From positions 62,001-126,000 of the forward strand of contig NZ_OUND01000006.1 in the NCBI RefSeq assembly GCF_900343025.1: 64,000 bases of DNA, read 5' to 3'. The notes under the pieces are model-generated. The model was not told the origin of the DNA, searched no databases, and saw nothing but the letters and a program-made list of their open reading frames with translations. Every line of letters starts with the position of its first letter. Position 1 is the stretch's first letter. The stretch comes from Arsenophonus endosymbiont of Aleurodicus floccissimus. GTDB lineage: Bacteria; Pseudomonadota; Gammaproteobacteria; Enterobacterales; Enterobacteriaceae. Below are positions 40,339-51,933 of the stretch, piece after piece. Both the position numbers and the translations under genes were made by a program.

Positions 40339-41841
40339 TTGTGTGATGGTTGTATTTTTAGTCAGCCATTGCGTTATTCGTTGTTTCTCGTCATCATTGA
40401 GCTACATACCTAATTTGGTTCTGCGCCAGATGACATCATCTAACTCTGTAACCCATTCATTTTCGACTAAATAACTAACGTAATTCAGCTTCATATAAAT
40501 TGTGGCCAAAAGCTTCACCTAGATCTGATAACGATTGTGCTTGTTTCAAGATCAAATTGCTATTACTACCGTAAGTGCGGGCATATCGCAATGCAATGCC
40601 TTCTGGTAACCATGGGTAGCGTTTACGTAATAGTTAGGCATAAACCGCCACGATCACAGCCTTCGATATCACCACCAGGTAGCGTTGCTTCTTTAGTCCA
40701 CGCTTTACCGGCATTAGGATAGTATAATGAGCTAATTTATCTATCGCATGTTCTGCAAGTTTACGATAGGTGATTAATTTACCTCCGAAAACAGATAGTA
40801 AAGGTGCTTTTCCTTGTTCATCATGGATGTCGAAGGTGTAATCACGTGTAATAGCTTGATGTGAATCAGATTCATCATCACATAATGGACGCACCCCAGA
40901 GTAAGTCCAGACAATATCTTGCTGTGTTAGCTGTTTTTTGAAATGATCGTTGTAACCTTATTAATAAATAATTGATTTCATTATTATCTATGAGAACATC
41001 TTTTGGATCATCCTGATATTCGACATCGGTAGTACCGATAATAGAAAACTCGTCCATCCAAGGAATAACAAAGACAATACGATGATCTTCATTTTGTAAA
41101 ATATAAGCTTGTGAACCATCGTGTACACGATGGTTCAACAATATAGCTACCTTTAATTAGCCGGATACCGTAGGGAGATTTTAATTGTAACGCTTCATCA
41201 AAGAAAGATTTAACCCAAGGTCCTGTTGCGTTTACTAATCCTTTTGCTTGCCAAGTTTCTTTTTTGCCCGTACGTAAGTCTTCTGCTTCTACGACCCAGA
41301 GCCCATTTGCCCGCCAGGCTCTCCTCGCTTTAGTGCGAGTTCGAACTTCACCTTTATGTCTGAGAATTTCTTGTGCATTGAGGACAACTAAGCGTGCATC
41401 ATCTACCCAACAATCTGAATATTCAAAACCTTTTGTTAATTCTGATTTTAAGACAGAGTTTTTACCAAATTTTAGCCCTTTACTTCCCGGTAGACTGGTA
41501 CGTTTACCGAGGTAATCATAAAGGAAAAGGCCAGCACGTATCATCCAAGCAGGACGAAGATGAGGTTGATGAGGTAGGCGAAAACGCATAGGGAAAGCAA
41601 TATGAGGAGCAAGCTTAAGCAAAACTTCACGTTCGGCAAGAGCTTCACTAACTAAACGAAATTCATAATGTTCTAAATAGCATAATCCGCCATGGATTAG
41701 TTTGGAACTAGAAGAAGAAGTTGTGCTAGCAAGATCTTGAACTTCTAATAGTAATACTGATAATCCTCGACCAGCAGCATCAGCGGCAATACCTGCACCA
41801 TTTATACCACCACCTAGCACAATTAAATCTTTTGTTTTCAT
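40336..41841 (-). pseudogene. glpD: Aerobic glycerol-3-phosphate dehydrogenase GlpD, decayed
   Basis: FAD enzyme that oxidises glycerol-3-phosphate to dihydroxyacetone phosphate at the inner membrane. The start at 41841 gives KDLIVLGGGINGAGIAADAAGRGLSVLLLE (FAD-binding fold) and runs about 220 codons. Shifts then occur near 41130, 40890 and 40700, and an in-frame TAG lies close to the end (RRTKLGM, stop, LNDDEKQRITQWL). Fragments AYILQNEDHRIVFVIPWMDE and MRPLCDDESDSHQAITRDY identify it securely. One further change is HGGLCYLEHYEF, where Arg is normal in place of Cys. Last codon near 40336. Confidence 0.93.
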
Positions 41842-42101
41842 GCGTCCCACAATGTTCGAGATTGCTCAAATATGTTCGTTTTCGCTCACAATTTTAATCA
41901 AATTAGATTCTAAAGCCAACTATTATTAAGTGGAGAAAAACCATTAAATTGAAGTTATTTATCATTTATTGGAAAAATAGATCAAAAATAGCAAACTAAT
42001 TAAGAAAATGAGTATTAATCTGGAGAGAATATTAGCTTATTAAGAAGTATAGCCACAAAATAGAGCAGGAAATAAGAAAATCTCCTGCAACAAAGTGAGC
42101 A

Positions 42102-42861
42102 TTAGCATATTTCAAGTGTTACATTATGATGCTCAATCATTTTGTGGATGTTTGCAGGAGGTGCTTTGTCAGTAAAAAGATAATCAATCATCTCCATACT
42201 ACCTAGGTTAACCATTGCATTGCGACCAAATTTTGAGTGATCAGTAACCAGCATAACGCAACGAGAATTTTCAATAATTGCTTTTTTTGTTCGTACTTCA
42301 TGGTAGTCGAACTCAAGTAATGAACCATCTCCATCGATACCACTGATGCCTAAAATACCATAGTCTAGACGGAATTGAGTTATAAAATCTAAGGTTGCTT
42401 CACCAACAATTCCTCCATCACGGCTGCGAACTTTCTCCTCCTGCTGAGATTAGACGAAAATCCTTTTTTGCCATAAGTAGGGTTGCAACATTAAGATTAT
42501 TAGTGACGATCCTTAAATTTTTATGATCCAGCAAAGCATAGGCGACAGCTTCTGGTGTAGTGCCGATATCAATAAATAGGGTAGCTCCATTAGGGATTTG
42601 ACGGGCAACATGTTGAGCAATCCGTTCTTTTTCACTCGACCACATCATCTTGCGATCGTGGTAAGCAGTCTTAACAGAACTTGAACGAAGCGCGGCACCT
42701 CCGTGATGGCGCTGAATTTTATTTTTTTCCGCCAGTTCATTGAGATCACGACGGATAGTTTGTGGGCTGACATTGAAATATTCAACTAACTTTTCAGTAC
42801 TTACATAGCCTTGAATACGGGCAAGTTCGATAATAGTATCATGGCGTTGAGTTTGTTTCAC
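42102..42861 (-). pseudogene. glpR: Glycerol-3-phosphate regulon repressor GlpR, one inserted base
   Basis: DeoR-family repressor of the glp regulon. The start is taken as the GTG at 42861, which has a TTGAGG ribosome site and begins VKQTQRHDTIIEL like E. coli GlpR; an ATG at 42879 is less likely. The helix-turn-helix VSTEKLVEYFNVSPQTIRRDLNEL is complete. An extra A near 42433 shifts the frame after SAGGE. The other frame continues VRSRDGGIVGEATLDFITQF through FGRNAMVNLGSMEMID to 42102. Without the C-terminal half the effector domain is incomplete. Confidence 0.9.
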
Positions 42862-42878
42862 AAAAACCTCAAGTATCA

Positions 42879-43732
42879 CTATATGTATTGGTCATGTTTG
42901 GTATTATTTGGTTTATGTCTATTATCCCATAATCCCATTAATAAACCGATAATTAACCCGGCAGTGTGCGCCGGGTTAGCTATTTTCATGCCAAAAATAT
43001 CAAAGTAACCAAGAAATAACCATAAAACAGCAAATATCATTAACCCTCTTGGAATAGAAATACCTTTTTCTGGGTGACGTTCATCGGTTAACCAAACGTA
43101 GCCAATCAGCGAAAAAACTACGCCGAAAGACCACCAAAAGCAGAGCCGCTAAAGAGCGATTGTCCCCAATTACTAAATAGAGCTGATACAATAGCAATGA
43201 CAAATAGTTTACCTGTACCCAATTGGCGTTCTACCTGACTACCTAAATACCACCACCAGATTAAATTAAACAAAATGTGCATCAACGAAAAGTGAAGGAG
43301 CGCGGGGGTAAATATTCGCCAGATTTCAGTGTACTGAGTACTTGATGGCCAGGCAAGATAAGCCATTACTGCGTCATTACCGGAAATTAATATCCAAATA
43401 TAAATCAAAATAGATAAAAAGAAAACGATGATGGTTAGTGGCCCAGATTGTTTTTTTAAGTAATCAACAGTTAGATAATTACGGTAGCCAAATTTTTTAT
43501 CAATATGTCCCGTTTGCCAACTTGCTGCCTGATAACGTGAATTAAGAGGATCTTGCATAAACAGCTTTAGTTCTTGCTGCACTTGATCGAACTTATTTTC
43601 ATCATGTAGCCAGAGATCAAAAAATTTTTCCTGTGGTTCTGCGCGCATTTCGATAACAATGTTTTGCATCGCCATATAATCAATAAATGCTTGTGCTAAT
43701 CTAGGATTTGCTATAGAAATTAAATGGATCAT
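42879..43732 (-). pseudogene. glpG: Rhomboid protease GlpG, frameshift at the catalytic serine
   Basis: Intramembrane serine protease. The cytoplasmic N-terminal domain and transmembrane helices 1 to 3 are intact (FTPALLHFSLMHILFNLIWWWYLG). At the nucleophile motif GGLSG one G is missing (about 43123), giving GGLSA and a stop. The other frame continues [21 protein letters not shown] and contains the catalytic His ([11 protein letters not shown]), ending at 42879. With the base restored it would be about 284 residues. It sits between glpE and glpR, as in E. coli. Confidence 0.92.
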
Positions 43733-43747
43733 AACCAGTTATATCGC

Positions 43748-44074
43748 TTACGAGAGTGAGTTGATGGTGTGTGGGTATTCTCTCAACCATGCTTCAAAAC
43801 CACCATTTATGCTATAAACAGTTTCGAAGCCCATATTAACTAAATATTGTGCTGCGCCTTGGCTACTATGACCATGGTAACACATTACCATTACCGATGA
43901 GTCAAAGTCTGTTTGCTTAATAAAGTTATTTAAGGTCTCATTCGTGAGATGGTAAGTGCCTTTAATATGCGCTGAATGAAAACTTTGCGGGTCACGAATG
44001 TCGACCATGATGATGTCACCTGTTTGCCAAAGTTTATAGGCTTGTTCAACTGTAATTAATTTAAAATTATCCAT
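43748..44074 (-). CDS. glpE: Thiosulfate sulfurtransferase GlpE
   Basis: 108 residues, the E. coli length. Single-domain rhodanese that moves sulfur from thiosulfate to cyanide or thioredoxin. Contains [21 protein letters not shown], the active-site loop [16 protein letters not shown] with Cys65, and [10 protein letters not shown]. First gene of glpE-glpG-glpR, separated from glpG by 15 bases. It is the only member of that operon still intact, and, unlike YibN here, keeps its catalytic Cys. Confidence 0.95.
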   Translation of the reverse strand: MDNFKLITVEQAYKLWQTGDIIMVDIRDPQSFHSAHIKGTYHLTNETLNNFIKQTDFDSSVMVMCYHGHSSQGAAQYLVNMGFETVYSINGGFEAWLREYPHTINSLS

Positions 44075-44109
44075 AGTAATCTACACAATATTATTTTACA
44101 TTCGGAAAA

Positions 44110-44141
44110 ACAAGATACTCTCTGTACTTTTAAAGAGTATC
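44110..44141 (-). terminator. Probable terminator after nfuA
   Basis: Stem GATACTCT/AGAGTATC (44114-44121 and 44134-44141). On the minus strand it follows the nfuA stop and is followed by TTGTTTTTCC. Confidence 0.55.
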
Positions 44142-44168
44142 CATCATTGGTAAAAATGAGTAATTATT

Positions 44169-44747
44169 TTAATAATAAGAGTGATCACCACGCTGATGTT
44201 CGGTTAAATCTTTTACGCCTTTCAATTCGTCTGGGAACATATTTAGCAGCTGTTTTTCAATACCTTCTTTTAAGGTAATATCGACCATTGAACAGCCATT
44301 ACATCCTCCACCGAATTGTAGAATTGCATATCCATCGTCAGTGATTTCCATCAATGAAACCCGTCCTCCATGGACTGCTAATTGTGGGTTAATTTGTGAT
44401 TGAATAACATATTCAACTCGTTCAATCAGTCGAGCATCGTCAGCTACTTTTCGCATTTTAGCATTAGGCGCTTTTAGGGTAAGTTGAGATCCTAATTGAT
44501 CCGTTACGAAATCGATTTCGGTCTCTTCCAGAAAAGGTGCGCTAATTTCATCAATATAAGCTGAAAGTTTATCAAATTTAAGTTCAATATCCGTCGCTTC
44601 GATAGCATCAGGAGGACAATAAGAGACCCCACATTCTGCAGAAGGTGTGCCAGGATTAATGACAAATACGCGAATTTGTGTACCAAGTTCTTGATTTGCC
44701 AATAGTTTAGCAAAATGAGCTTGTGCTACTTCAGTAATATTAATCAT
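44169..44747 (-). CDS. nfuA: Fe-S biogenesis protein NfuA
   Basis: 192 residues, one more than E. coli. Carrier that delivers 4Fe-4S clusters to target enzymes. An N-terminal degenerate A-type domain (about 1-95, with [15 protein letters not shown]) is followed by a Nfu domain with the cluster-binding CxxC ([20 protein letters not shown]). Typical neighbour of gntX and bioH. Intact. Confidence 0.96.
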   Translation of the reverse strand: MINITEVAQAHFAKLLANQELGTQIRVFVINPGTPSAECGVSYCPPDAIEATDIELKFDKLSAYIDEISAPFLEETEIDFVTDQLGSQLTLKAPNAKMRKVADDARLIERVEYVIQSQINPQLAVHGGRVSLMEITDDGYAILQFGGGCNGCSMVDITLKEGIEKQLLNMFPDELKGVKDLTEHQRGDHSYY

Positions 44748-44805
44748 AATCTATGCTCAAGTTTATCATTCTAGTATGTTTATCATACGCTTTTTTTCTT
44801 ACTTT

Positions 44806-45537
44806 CTACAAGGTTCTGCATATTGCCCAGGCTTGAACTGAATTTGCGCCAGCACTAATCAGCAACTTAGCAACTTCATTCATTGTTGTTCCTGTTGTAA
44901 TGACATCGTCAAATACGGCAATACGGCAATACGGCAATACGGCAATACGGCAATACGGCAATACGGCAATCTTGAAACGATTTTTTTACCCTAAAAGCTT
45001 TACTAAGATTTTGAGTCCGTTTTTTAGCAGAAAGTTGAGTTTGCGGTAGTGTAGCACGAGTGCGAATAATTGAATTAGTTTGAAATGGGCATCTTAACCA
45101 ATAAGCTAATTGAGTTGCTATTAAACTGGCTTGATTAAATCCACGTTGCCAATGTTTACTTTTACTATGATGAAGTGGGATCGCTATTATGATATCTAGT
45201 TTACGCCAGCGTTGTTGGCGATATCCTTGTTGCCAATAGAGTAGAAATAAGCGTGCAAGGATAAAGGCGATTTGCGTTATCTTTTCATATTTGTACTGCT
45301 GTATTAGCTTGCTTAATGGTGGTATGTAAGGAGTAATGGCGACAAGATTGTGTGCCAATCGGGTGGAGTTTGTAAGCAGCGACCGCAAGCAAGGGTGAAT
45401 TGTTTAACGGGTAAAGCGCAGCGATGACAAACTCGTTTTAGATAAGGCAAACGCTTTAAACAGTAGTGACAAATGCCATGAGAGCGATATTTTAGTGTTT
45501 GATGGCATAACCAACAATACCCAACCATTGTTAACAT
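44806..45537 (-). pseudogene. gntX: GntX/ComF-family phosphoribosyltransferase-like protein, broken by repeat expansion
   Basis: ComF-type protein with an N-terminal zinc-ribbon-like Cys region and a C-terminal phosphoribosyltransferase fold; related proteins take part in DNA uptake or use. Start ATG 45537 ([20 protein letters not shown]) with Cys pairs through CGRCLQTPPDW. One indel lies near 45345. The next frame runs PYIPPLSKLIQQYKYEKI and RGFNQASLIATQLAYWL. At 44912-44970 seven copies of an 8-base unit encode CRIAVLPY repeats and end in a stop. Beyond them the third frame has the PRPP loop VFDDVITTGTT and ends AICRTL at 44806. Confidence 0.88.
44912..44970. repeat. Seven-copy 8-bp tandem repeat inside gntX
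   Basis: Seven perfect copies of AATACGGC from 44912 to 44967, plus AAT. In the gntX reading direction the unit is ATTGCCGT. Two copies are enough to give the normal protein path DCRIAVFDDV. Because 8 is not a multiple of 3, copy number sets the frame; 2, 5 or 8 copies are in frame and the present 7 are not. Confidence 0.95.
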
Positions 45538-45576
45538 AATGATGTCCTTTTTTATACGTATAATGAGAGAATCACT

Positions 45577-46353
45577 ATGACGACACTGTTTTGGCAGCAG
45601 TTGGGTAAAGGAAAACAAGATATTGTGCTATTGCACGGATGGGGATTGAATGCAGAAGTTTGGCGTACCATTGAAGTGGAATGTGGTTCTCATTTTCGTC
45701 TCCATCTAGTTGACTTACCTGGCTATGGTCGTAGTAATCTTTTTCCACCGATGTCGCTACAACAAATGGCAGAGGTAATTTGGCAGAAAGCGCCCAAGCA
45801 GACTATTTGGTTAGGTTGGTCGTTAGGCGGACTGATTGCTAGTATCATCTCACTTAACCATCAAGCTGAAATAGCCGGTTTAATAACAGTGGCTTCATCG
45901 CCCTGTTTTGGACAACAAGAAAATTGGCCAGGCATTAAACCTACTGTACTTAAGGGGTTTGAACAACAATTACAGGTTGATTTTCATCGTACAGTAGAAC
46001 GTTTTCTTGTATTGCAAACATTAGGCACTAAAACAGCTAATGGCGATATACGATTATTAAAATCGATCATACTAGAGCAGCCGTTACCCTCTGTTGCCGT
46101 ATTAAACGCAGGTTTGGAAATTTTGCGAACAACTGATCTACGGCAATCTTTATTAACGTTAAATAAACCTTTTTTGCGTATTTATGGTGACCTTGATAGC
46201 TTAGTACCAAAAAAAATAGTACCAATGTTGGATAAATGGTTACCTGATTCGACTTCGGTGGTAATAAAACATGCCGCCCATGCCCCTTTTATTTCTCATC
46301 CTAATCAGTTTATTCAATTGTTAGTCAATTTTTCGGGTCAATTGGAGAAATGA
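45577..46353 (+). CDS. bioH: Pimeloyl-[ACP] methyl ester esterase BioH
   Basis: 258 residues. Alpha/beta hydrolase that removes the methyl group from pimeloyl-ACP methyl ester, finishing the pimelate moiety for biotin. The oxyanion segment [13 protein letters not shown], nucleophile motif WLGWSLGGL, the acidic residue in YGDLDSLVP and the catalytic His in [11 protein letters not shown] are present. Divergent from gntX with a short intergenic region. Intact, although no other bio gene is in this window. Confidence 0.95.
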   Translation: MTTLFWQQLGKGKQDIVLLHGWGLNAEVWRTIEVECGSHFRLHLVDLPGYGRSNLFPPMSLQQMAEVIWQKAPKQTIWLGWSLGGLIASIISLNHQAEIAGLITVASSPCFGQQENWPGIKPTVLKGFEQQLQVDFHRTVERFLVLQTLGTKTANGDIRLLKSIILEQPLPSVAVLNAGLEILRTTDLRQSLLTLNKPFLRIYGDLDSLVPKKIVPMLDKWLPDSTSVVIKHAAHAPFISHPNQFIQLLVNFSGQLEK

Positions 46354-46397
46354 ATATCGGGAGTCAGAATAAAAGCAAAAACATTCTTTATACTAAT

Positions 46398-46434
46398 CAA
46401 TTAAGCGATAATTTTAATAAATTCTCGCTTAATT
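46398..46434. terminator. Hairpin between convergent bioH and feoC
   Basis: An 11-base perfect inverted repeat (CAATTAAGCGA at 46398-46408 and its complement at 46424-46434) with an AT-rich loop. No clear T run follows, so termination in either direction is only probable. Confidence 0.5.
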
Positions 46435-46441
46435 GCATAAA

Positions 46442-46681
46442 TTAGAGAGAAGTAACTTGATAAATTTTTAGGTTACACTTTTTTATTTCGGGACATTGCT
46501 TACAACTATGGACCGTTAAACAGGATGATTGATCAATTTGCTCTAATTTTCCCATGGCCGCTAATTTATCTAACATAGCCTCAATCATGGGTAATGAAGC
46601 AGAGAATTTCTGACTAATTTGGTAAGCATCCGTTCTGCCATACAGCGCAACCATATCTCTGACTTGCAATAAACTAATCAT
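46442..46681 (-). CDS. feoC: Ferrous iron transport regulator FeoC
   Basis: 79 residues from the ATG at 46681 (MISLLQVRDMVALYGRTD); the longer frame into feoB is not family sequence. Small winged-helix protein that protects FeoB from FtsH in studied enterobacteria. The helix part AYQISQKFSASLPMIEAMLDKLAAMGKLEQ and the C-terminal Cys cluster (four Cys from SSCLTVHSCKQCPEIKKC) are present. It follows feoB in the feoABC operon. Intact. Confidence 0.9.
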   Translation of the reverse strand: MISLLQVRDMVALYGRTDAYQISQKFSASLPMIEAMLDKLAAMGKLEQIDQSSCLTVHSCKQCPEIKKCNLKIYQVTSL

Positions 46682-46691
46682 CTCATTACCT

Positions 46692-49009
46692 CTAGTGGCA
46701 TGAACCACTTTGGTTGTGGTTACATTTATGGACATTATGATGGAGTTTTAGTGTTATGCGTTTACGTGAATGGCGCAACAATGCGATTAACAGTAAGTTA
46801 AACACCATGAGCATCCCAATAATCCATGCGCTATATTGTGGATGTTGTGAGAAAGTGGCTATTTGGTAGAACAAGGCAGAAACCGAATAAGCAACATTCA
46901 AGCCCCATAGAATAGAAAATGTCATCCAGTTTCGATTCGTTTCACGGGCAATGGCCCCTAATACAGAAATGCAAGGCACATAAAGTAGAACAAAGATTAG
47001 ATAACTATAGGCTGATAAAGACGAGCCAAATCGTGCTGCCATAGCGCCCATTGTACTGCTATCCATATCACTATCACCTTTACTTGCTTCAATAGGATTG
47101 GATAAGACACTTAAACTGAATGTTTCTTTTAGACTATCCCAAATTTCATTAACTGCATCTTCTAATTCATCTAACGGATTAAATTGCTCGGTATTAAAAG
47201 GTGTTTGAGTAATATTTTCGGCGGTGTACAGTGTATTTAATGTGCCGACAACCACTTCTTTAGCTAATGCGCCCGTAATAAGTCCAACGGTTGCTTGCCA
47301 ATTATCATCATTGATACCGATAGGTTTCAGTAACGGGGTAACGGTTTTACTTACTGACGCTAATGCTGATTGGTTAATATTATCAACGACTTTACCGGAC
47401 AAAGAAAAACTATTAAGCGCCCCGATAATCATACTGGCAATAATAATTACTTTTCCCGCTCTTAAGACAAAGCCTTTCAATCTTTGCCAGGTCTGTAATA
47501 GTAATGTTTTTAAGTGTGGTACATGGTAAACCGGTAATTCCATGATAAAAGGGGAGGATACGCCTCGTGCAACAGTATATTTCAATAACAACCCGGTTAG
47601 GATAGCAATAACAATACCTAATAAATAAAGAGAAAAAACAATATTTGCGCCATTTTTGCCAAAAAAAGCGGCCGCAAAGACAGCAAAAATAGCTAGCCTG
47701 GCGCCACAAGACATAAAAGGCGCCATTAAAACGGTGATTAATCGTTCACGAGGAGTATCTAGTGTCCTTGCACCCATAATAGCAGGCACATTACAGCCAA
47801 AACCGACAATCAAAGGAACAAAAGATTTACCAGGCAGACCTAGTGCTTGCATCAGTCTATCCATGACAAATGCTGCGCGTGCCATATAACCTGAGTCTTC
47901 CAATACAGAAAGGAATAAATACATTAAACTAATTTGGGGAACTAATGGCAAAACAGTGTTGATACCACCACCTACCCCTTGGGCAAGGAAAACCGTCAAC
48001 CATTGTGGAAAGTTAAAAGTATAGCCAATCCATTGAATTCCATGGATGAAAATGGCTTCTGAGCCACCTTCAAAGAGCGGTTGTATTGCACCACCAATAT
48101 TAATAGCAAGTATGAACATCAAATACATGATAAAAAGAAATATCGGTACCCCAAACCATCGATTAAGTACTATGTTATCAATAAATTGCGTTAAGGCATT
48201 CGGTTTTGCCGTTTCAGTATTAATAACTACTTCGCAAAGGGTGGCAATAGTTTGATAGCGGGCATCAGCGATGATGAGCTCAGGCTCTTCTTGTTGTTGA
48301 GATTGTAAATGGGTTCTAATTTTATCTAATTTATCAGTGGAAATAGCGGCACGTTCCAGGCTATATATATCACCTTCTAAGATTTGTAATGCTAGCCAAC
48401 GGCGCTGTTGATGATTGAATTTATTATGGTCGATAATTTGAGTTAAATTTCCCACTTCGGTGAGCAAAAAATCGGGATAGCGGATGAGGGTTGAAATAAG
48501 ATTATTACTATTTTTATTAATCGCTTGTTTTAATTTGCTAATACCTTTTGCGCGAGTCGAGACTAGAGGGATAACAGGGCAACCCAGGCGTGTTTGAAGT
48601 TCATCAATATTAATATGAATATTTTGGTTTTCGGCAATATCCAACATATTAAGCGCGACAATACAAGGCACACAGGGAATTCAATAAGTTGTAATGTTAT
48701 ATAAAGATTACGCTCGAGGTTAGCGGCATCGATAACATTTATCAACATATCCGCTTCGCCACTTAGGATGAAATGACAGGCAATTTGCTCATCAAGTGAG
48801 GTCTGTTCTGAAATAGTGGTTAGTGAATAGGTGCCAGGCAGGTCAACTAATTCAATATCATATTCCGAGGTTGCAAAGCGGCCAGCCTTTCGTTCAATAG
48901 TGACACCAGACCAGTTGCCAACACGTTGGCGAGCGCCTGTTAATTGATTAAAGAGTGTCGTTTTACCGGCGTTAGGGTTGCCAATAAGGCCAATAGTTAA
49001 TGGTTTCAT
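46692..49009 (-). pseudogene. feoB: Ferrous iron permease FeoB, one frameshift in the G domain
   Basis: Inner-membrane Fe(II) transporter with a cytosolic GTPase. The start at 49009 gives the P-loop GLIGNPNAGKTTLFNQL, the switch region NWSGVTIERK and DLPGTYSL. One indel near 48678 shifts the frame before the G4 motif; the other frame gives PCIVALNMLDIAE (NxxD) and runs uninterrupted through all membrane helices and both Gate motifs (GFGCNVPAIMGAR and PFMSCGARL) to 46692. Total length is consistent with one missing base in a 772-residue protein. A second start at 48671 would lack the GTPase P-loop. Recent lesion or sequencing error. Confidence 0.88.
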
Positions 49010-49067
49010 AGTTTTGGTGTCAGATGAGTAATATGCAATAGGCTATTTAGTTATCATAAAAATATTT

Positions 49068-49304
49068 TTATACCGCTTGGTTGCCGGTATCGTCCAAATT
49101 TAATAACGCAAGATCTTTTTTTCTTAAGATCAAATTCATACGGCGAGTTTCGATTTGAATAGGATCACCAAGCGGCGCTATACGAATAACGTTAAAAAAA
49201 GATCCAGGTAACATACCTAAAGAAAGTAACTTTTGACGGTAAGCTGGATTTATTTCTGCTGAAAATCCGACAATTTTGTATCGATGATTAGGAAGAATTG
49301 ACAT
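49068..49304 (-). CDS. feoA: Ferrous iron transport protein FeoA
   Basis: 78 residues from the ATG at 49304 ([24 protein letters not shown]), which has a GGAAG ribosome site; the upstream ATG at 49346 adds unrelated residues. SH3-like partner of FeoB. The core [31 protein letters not shown] is typical. First gene of feoABC, downstream of a Fur box. Intact. Confidence 0.93.
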   Translation of the reverse strand: MSILPNHRYKIVGFSAEINPAYRQKLLSLGMLPGSFFNVIRIAPLGDPIQIETRRMNLILRKKDLALLNLDDTGNQAV

Positions 49305-49399
49305 AGACACTTCCACTCTAGAGCCAAAAAAACAAAGATACCGCAAATGGGTACCAGACGAATAGTAAAATTAATGAAAAATATTATAATTCTCATATT

Positions 49400-49418
49400 A
49401 ATAATGATAATCATCATT
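49400..49418. promoter_or_regulatory. Fur box upstream of feoABC
   Basis: AATAATGATAATCATCATT matches the 19-base Fur consensus at 16 positions. It lies about 96 bases before the feoA start, in the expected place for iron repression of the operon. Confidence 0.8.
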
Positions 49419-49619
49419 ATATGCTACTCGAATTAATTTAGCGCTTTTTTTAAATGACAGCAATTGATATTGATCAATAGTTCTCTAGAGAGTAAAGTAT
49501 TAACATCAAAATTAGTGTTAATTCATTAGTTTTTATTAAAAATAACCATTTTCTAAAATTGAATATGCTAATAGTCTAATGTTAGATCAAACTATTAACT
49601 ATATAATATATATTAACAA

Positions 49620-51933
49620 TTAGAGCTTTTTATTGAGTGCTGCCGCCAGCGCATCACCCATTACACTATTAACGAATAGCGTATTGTTGCGTTGGGATGT
49701 TTTAGTTGAACTGGCTGAGGAGGCATTTTTGTCTGTCTGTGCCTTATTACGATGTTGTTATGGCCTATCTGCTGTTTTCTCATCCAGACGCATGCTTAAT
49801 GTAATTCGTTTACGGTTTAAATCAATATCGATGACTTTAACGGTGATAATATCCCCTGCTTTGACTAGAGAATGAGGATCTTTAATAAATTTATCGGACA
49901 GGGAGGAAATGTGTACTAAACTATCCTGATGAACACCTATATCGACAAACGCACCAAAATTGGTCATATTTGTCACCGAACCTTCTAATATCATACCTAC
50001 TTTAAGATCTTCCATGGTTTCAATGGCATCGATAAAAGTGGCTGTTTTAAATTCTGGCCGCGGGTCTCGTCCAGGTTTTTCTAACTTGTTTTAAAATATC
50101 ATTTACCGTCGGAATACCAAATTTGTCTGTAGTAAACAATTCTGGTTTGAGATTATTAAGCACGCTAGTGTTACTCATAACCGTTTTTAAGGGTTGCTTA
50201 GTGGTTAATAAAATTTTTTCTACGATCGGATAAGCTTCAGGATGAACTGTTGAGGCATCGAGAGGATTATTCCCTGCCATAATGCGTAAAAAGCCTGGGC
50301 ACTGCTCAAAAGCTTTTGTCCGAGACGTGTAACTTCCAATAGTTGTTTGCGGTCATTAAAGCGCCCGTGTTCGTTACGCCAATTAACGACATTTTAGGCA
50401 ATCGTTTTACTTAGTCCTGCAATATGTGAAAGAAGAGCAACAGAGGCGGTATTTAGATCAACACCGACTGAGTTTACACAATCTTCAACTACCGCTGTCA
50501 ATTTTTTAGCTAGTAAAGTTTGGTTAACATCATGTTGGTATTGACCAACACCAATTGATTTGGGATCAATTTTTACTAATTCGGCTAGTGGATCTTGTAA
50601 ACGGCGGGCAATAGAGACTTGCCACGTAAAGAGACATCGAGTGCTAGAAATTCTTGAGCCGCTAACTCAGATGCCGAGTAAACTGAAGCGCCAGATTCAC
50701 TAACGATTACTTTCTGAGCGGTAATTTGCGGGTACGGTTTTTTAACTGTAGCAAAAAAGCGTTCAGTTTCACGTGAGGCAGTACCATTACCAATAGCAAC
50801 CAAGGCGACTTTATATTTCCCACATAAGGATGCAATAGTCGTTGCAGATTTTGTTGCTTGTCCGGTGTGAGGATAAATCGTGTCTGTAGTAATGAGTTTG
50901 CCTGTCGCATCAACAATAGCAACTTTGACGCCAGTGTGTAAACCGGGATCTAATCCCATGGTGGTATGCATACCACCAGGCGCTACCATCAAAAGGTCAC
51001 GTAGATTACGGGCGAAAACATGAATCGCCTCTTCTTCTGCTTTTTCACGTAAGGTGCCCATCAATTCTGTTTCAAGATGTAACAGAATTTTAACTCGCCA
51101 TGTCCAACTGATAACGGCTTTTCGCCATTTATCTGCTGGTGCATTATTTAAATGTAAGCCAAAGTGTTGGGTAATAATTTCTTCACAATAACTTTCTTTT
51201 GGTGGTGATTCAAATTGCGGATCGGCATTAAGTGATAATTGTAAAATACCCTCGTTACGGCCACAAAACATAGCAAGTGCACGGTGGGATGGAATCTGCG
51301 AAATAAGCTCATGGTGATCAAAATAGTCGCTAAATTTTGCACCTATGGTTTCTTTACCTTCAATAATTTTGGCCGTTAAATGGGCATTTTTCTACAAATA
51401 ATCACGAATTTTGCTAAGTAAATTTGCATCTTCAGCAAAGCGTTCCATTAAAATATAACGAGCACCATCGAGTGCAGCTTTAGTGTCATTAATATTTTTT
51501 TGTGGATCAATAAAGGTTTCAGCTATCTGTTCTGGTATATGTTGGGGCTCATTCCATAACCGCTTTGCAAGTAGCTCTAAGCCAGCTTCAATCGCTATTT
51601 GGCCCCGTGTCCTACGATTTGGTTTATAGGGTAAGTAGAATCTTCGAGAAAAGTGTTATTAATTGCTTGAGAAAGTTCAGTCGTAAGCTTTCCTTGTTCA
51701 TTAATCGATTTTAGGATAGTTTGGCGGCGTTCGTTTAATTCACGTAAGTAACTTAAAAGTGTTTCAAGTTTACGTAGCTGGTTATCATCGAGTCCTACTG
51801 TGACTTCTTTACGGTAACGTGCAATAAAAGGAACAGTATTTCCTTCATCAAGTAATGTAATGGCTGAAAGTATTTACGCTGGCGTTGTATCTAATTCATG
51901 CGCAATAATTTTGCTTAAGGATTTATTCATCAT
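49620..51933 (-). pseudogene. tex: Transcription accessory protein Tex (YhgF), decayed
   Basis: Tex is a conserved RNA-binding protein with HTH, YqgF-like, HhH and S1 domains. Start ATG 51933. A TAA follows after about 18 codons, and more lesions lie near 51630, 51395, 50600, 50390 and 50040. Recognisable pieces are the YqgF-like part [18 protein letters not shown] and [13 protein letters not shown]-like [12 protein letters not shown], an HhH stretch, and a nearly complete S1 domain ([32 protein letters not shown]). The tail ends AAALNKKL at 49620. Divergent from greB as in E. coli. No function expected. Confidence 0.93.

Noticed and set aside
41264-41591. Plus-strand frames over glpD
   Set aside because: Antisense to strongly conserved GlpD sequence.
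44912-44970. CRISPR array
   Set aside because: The unit is 8 bases, perfectly contiguous and without spacers; it is a microsatellite inside a gene.
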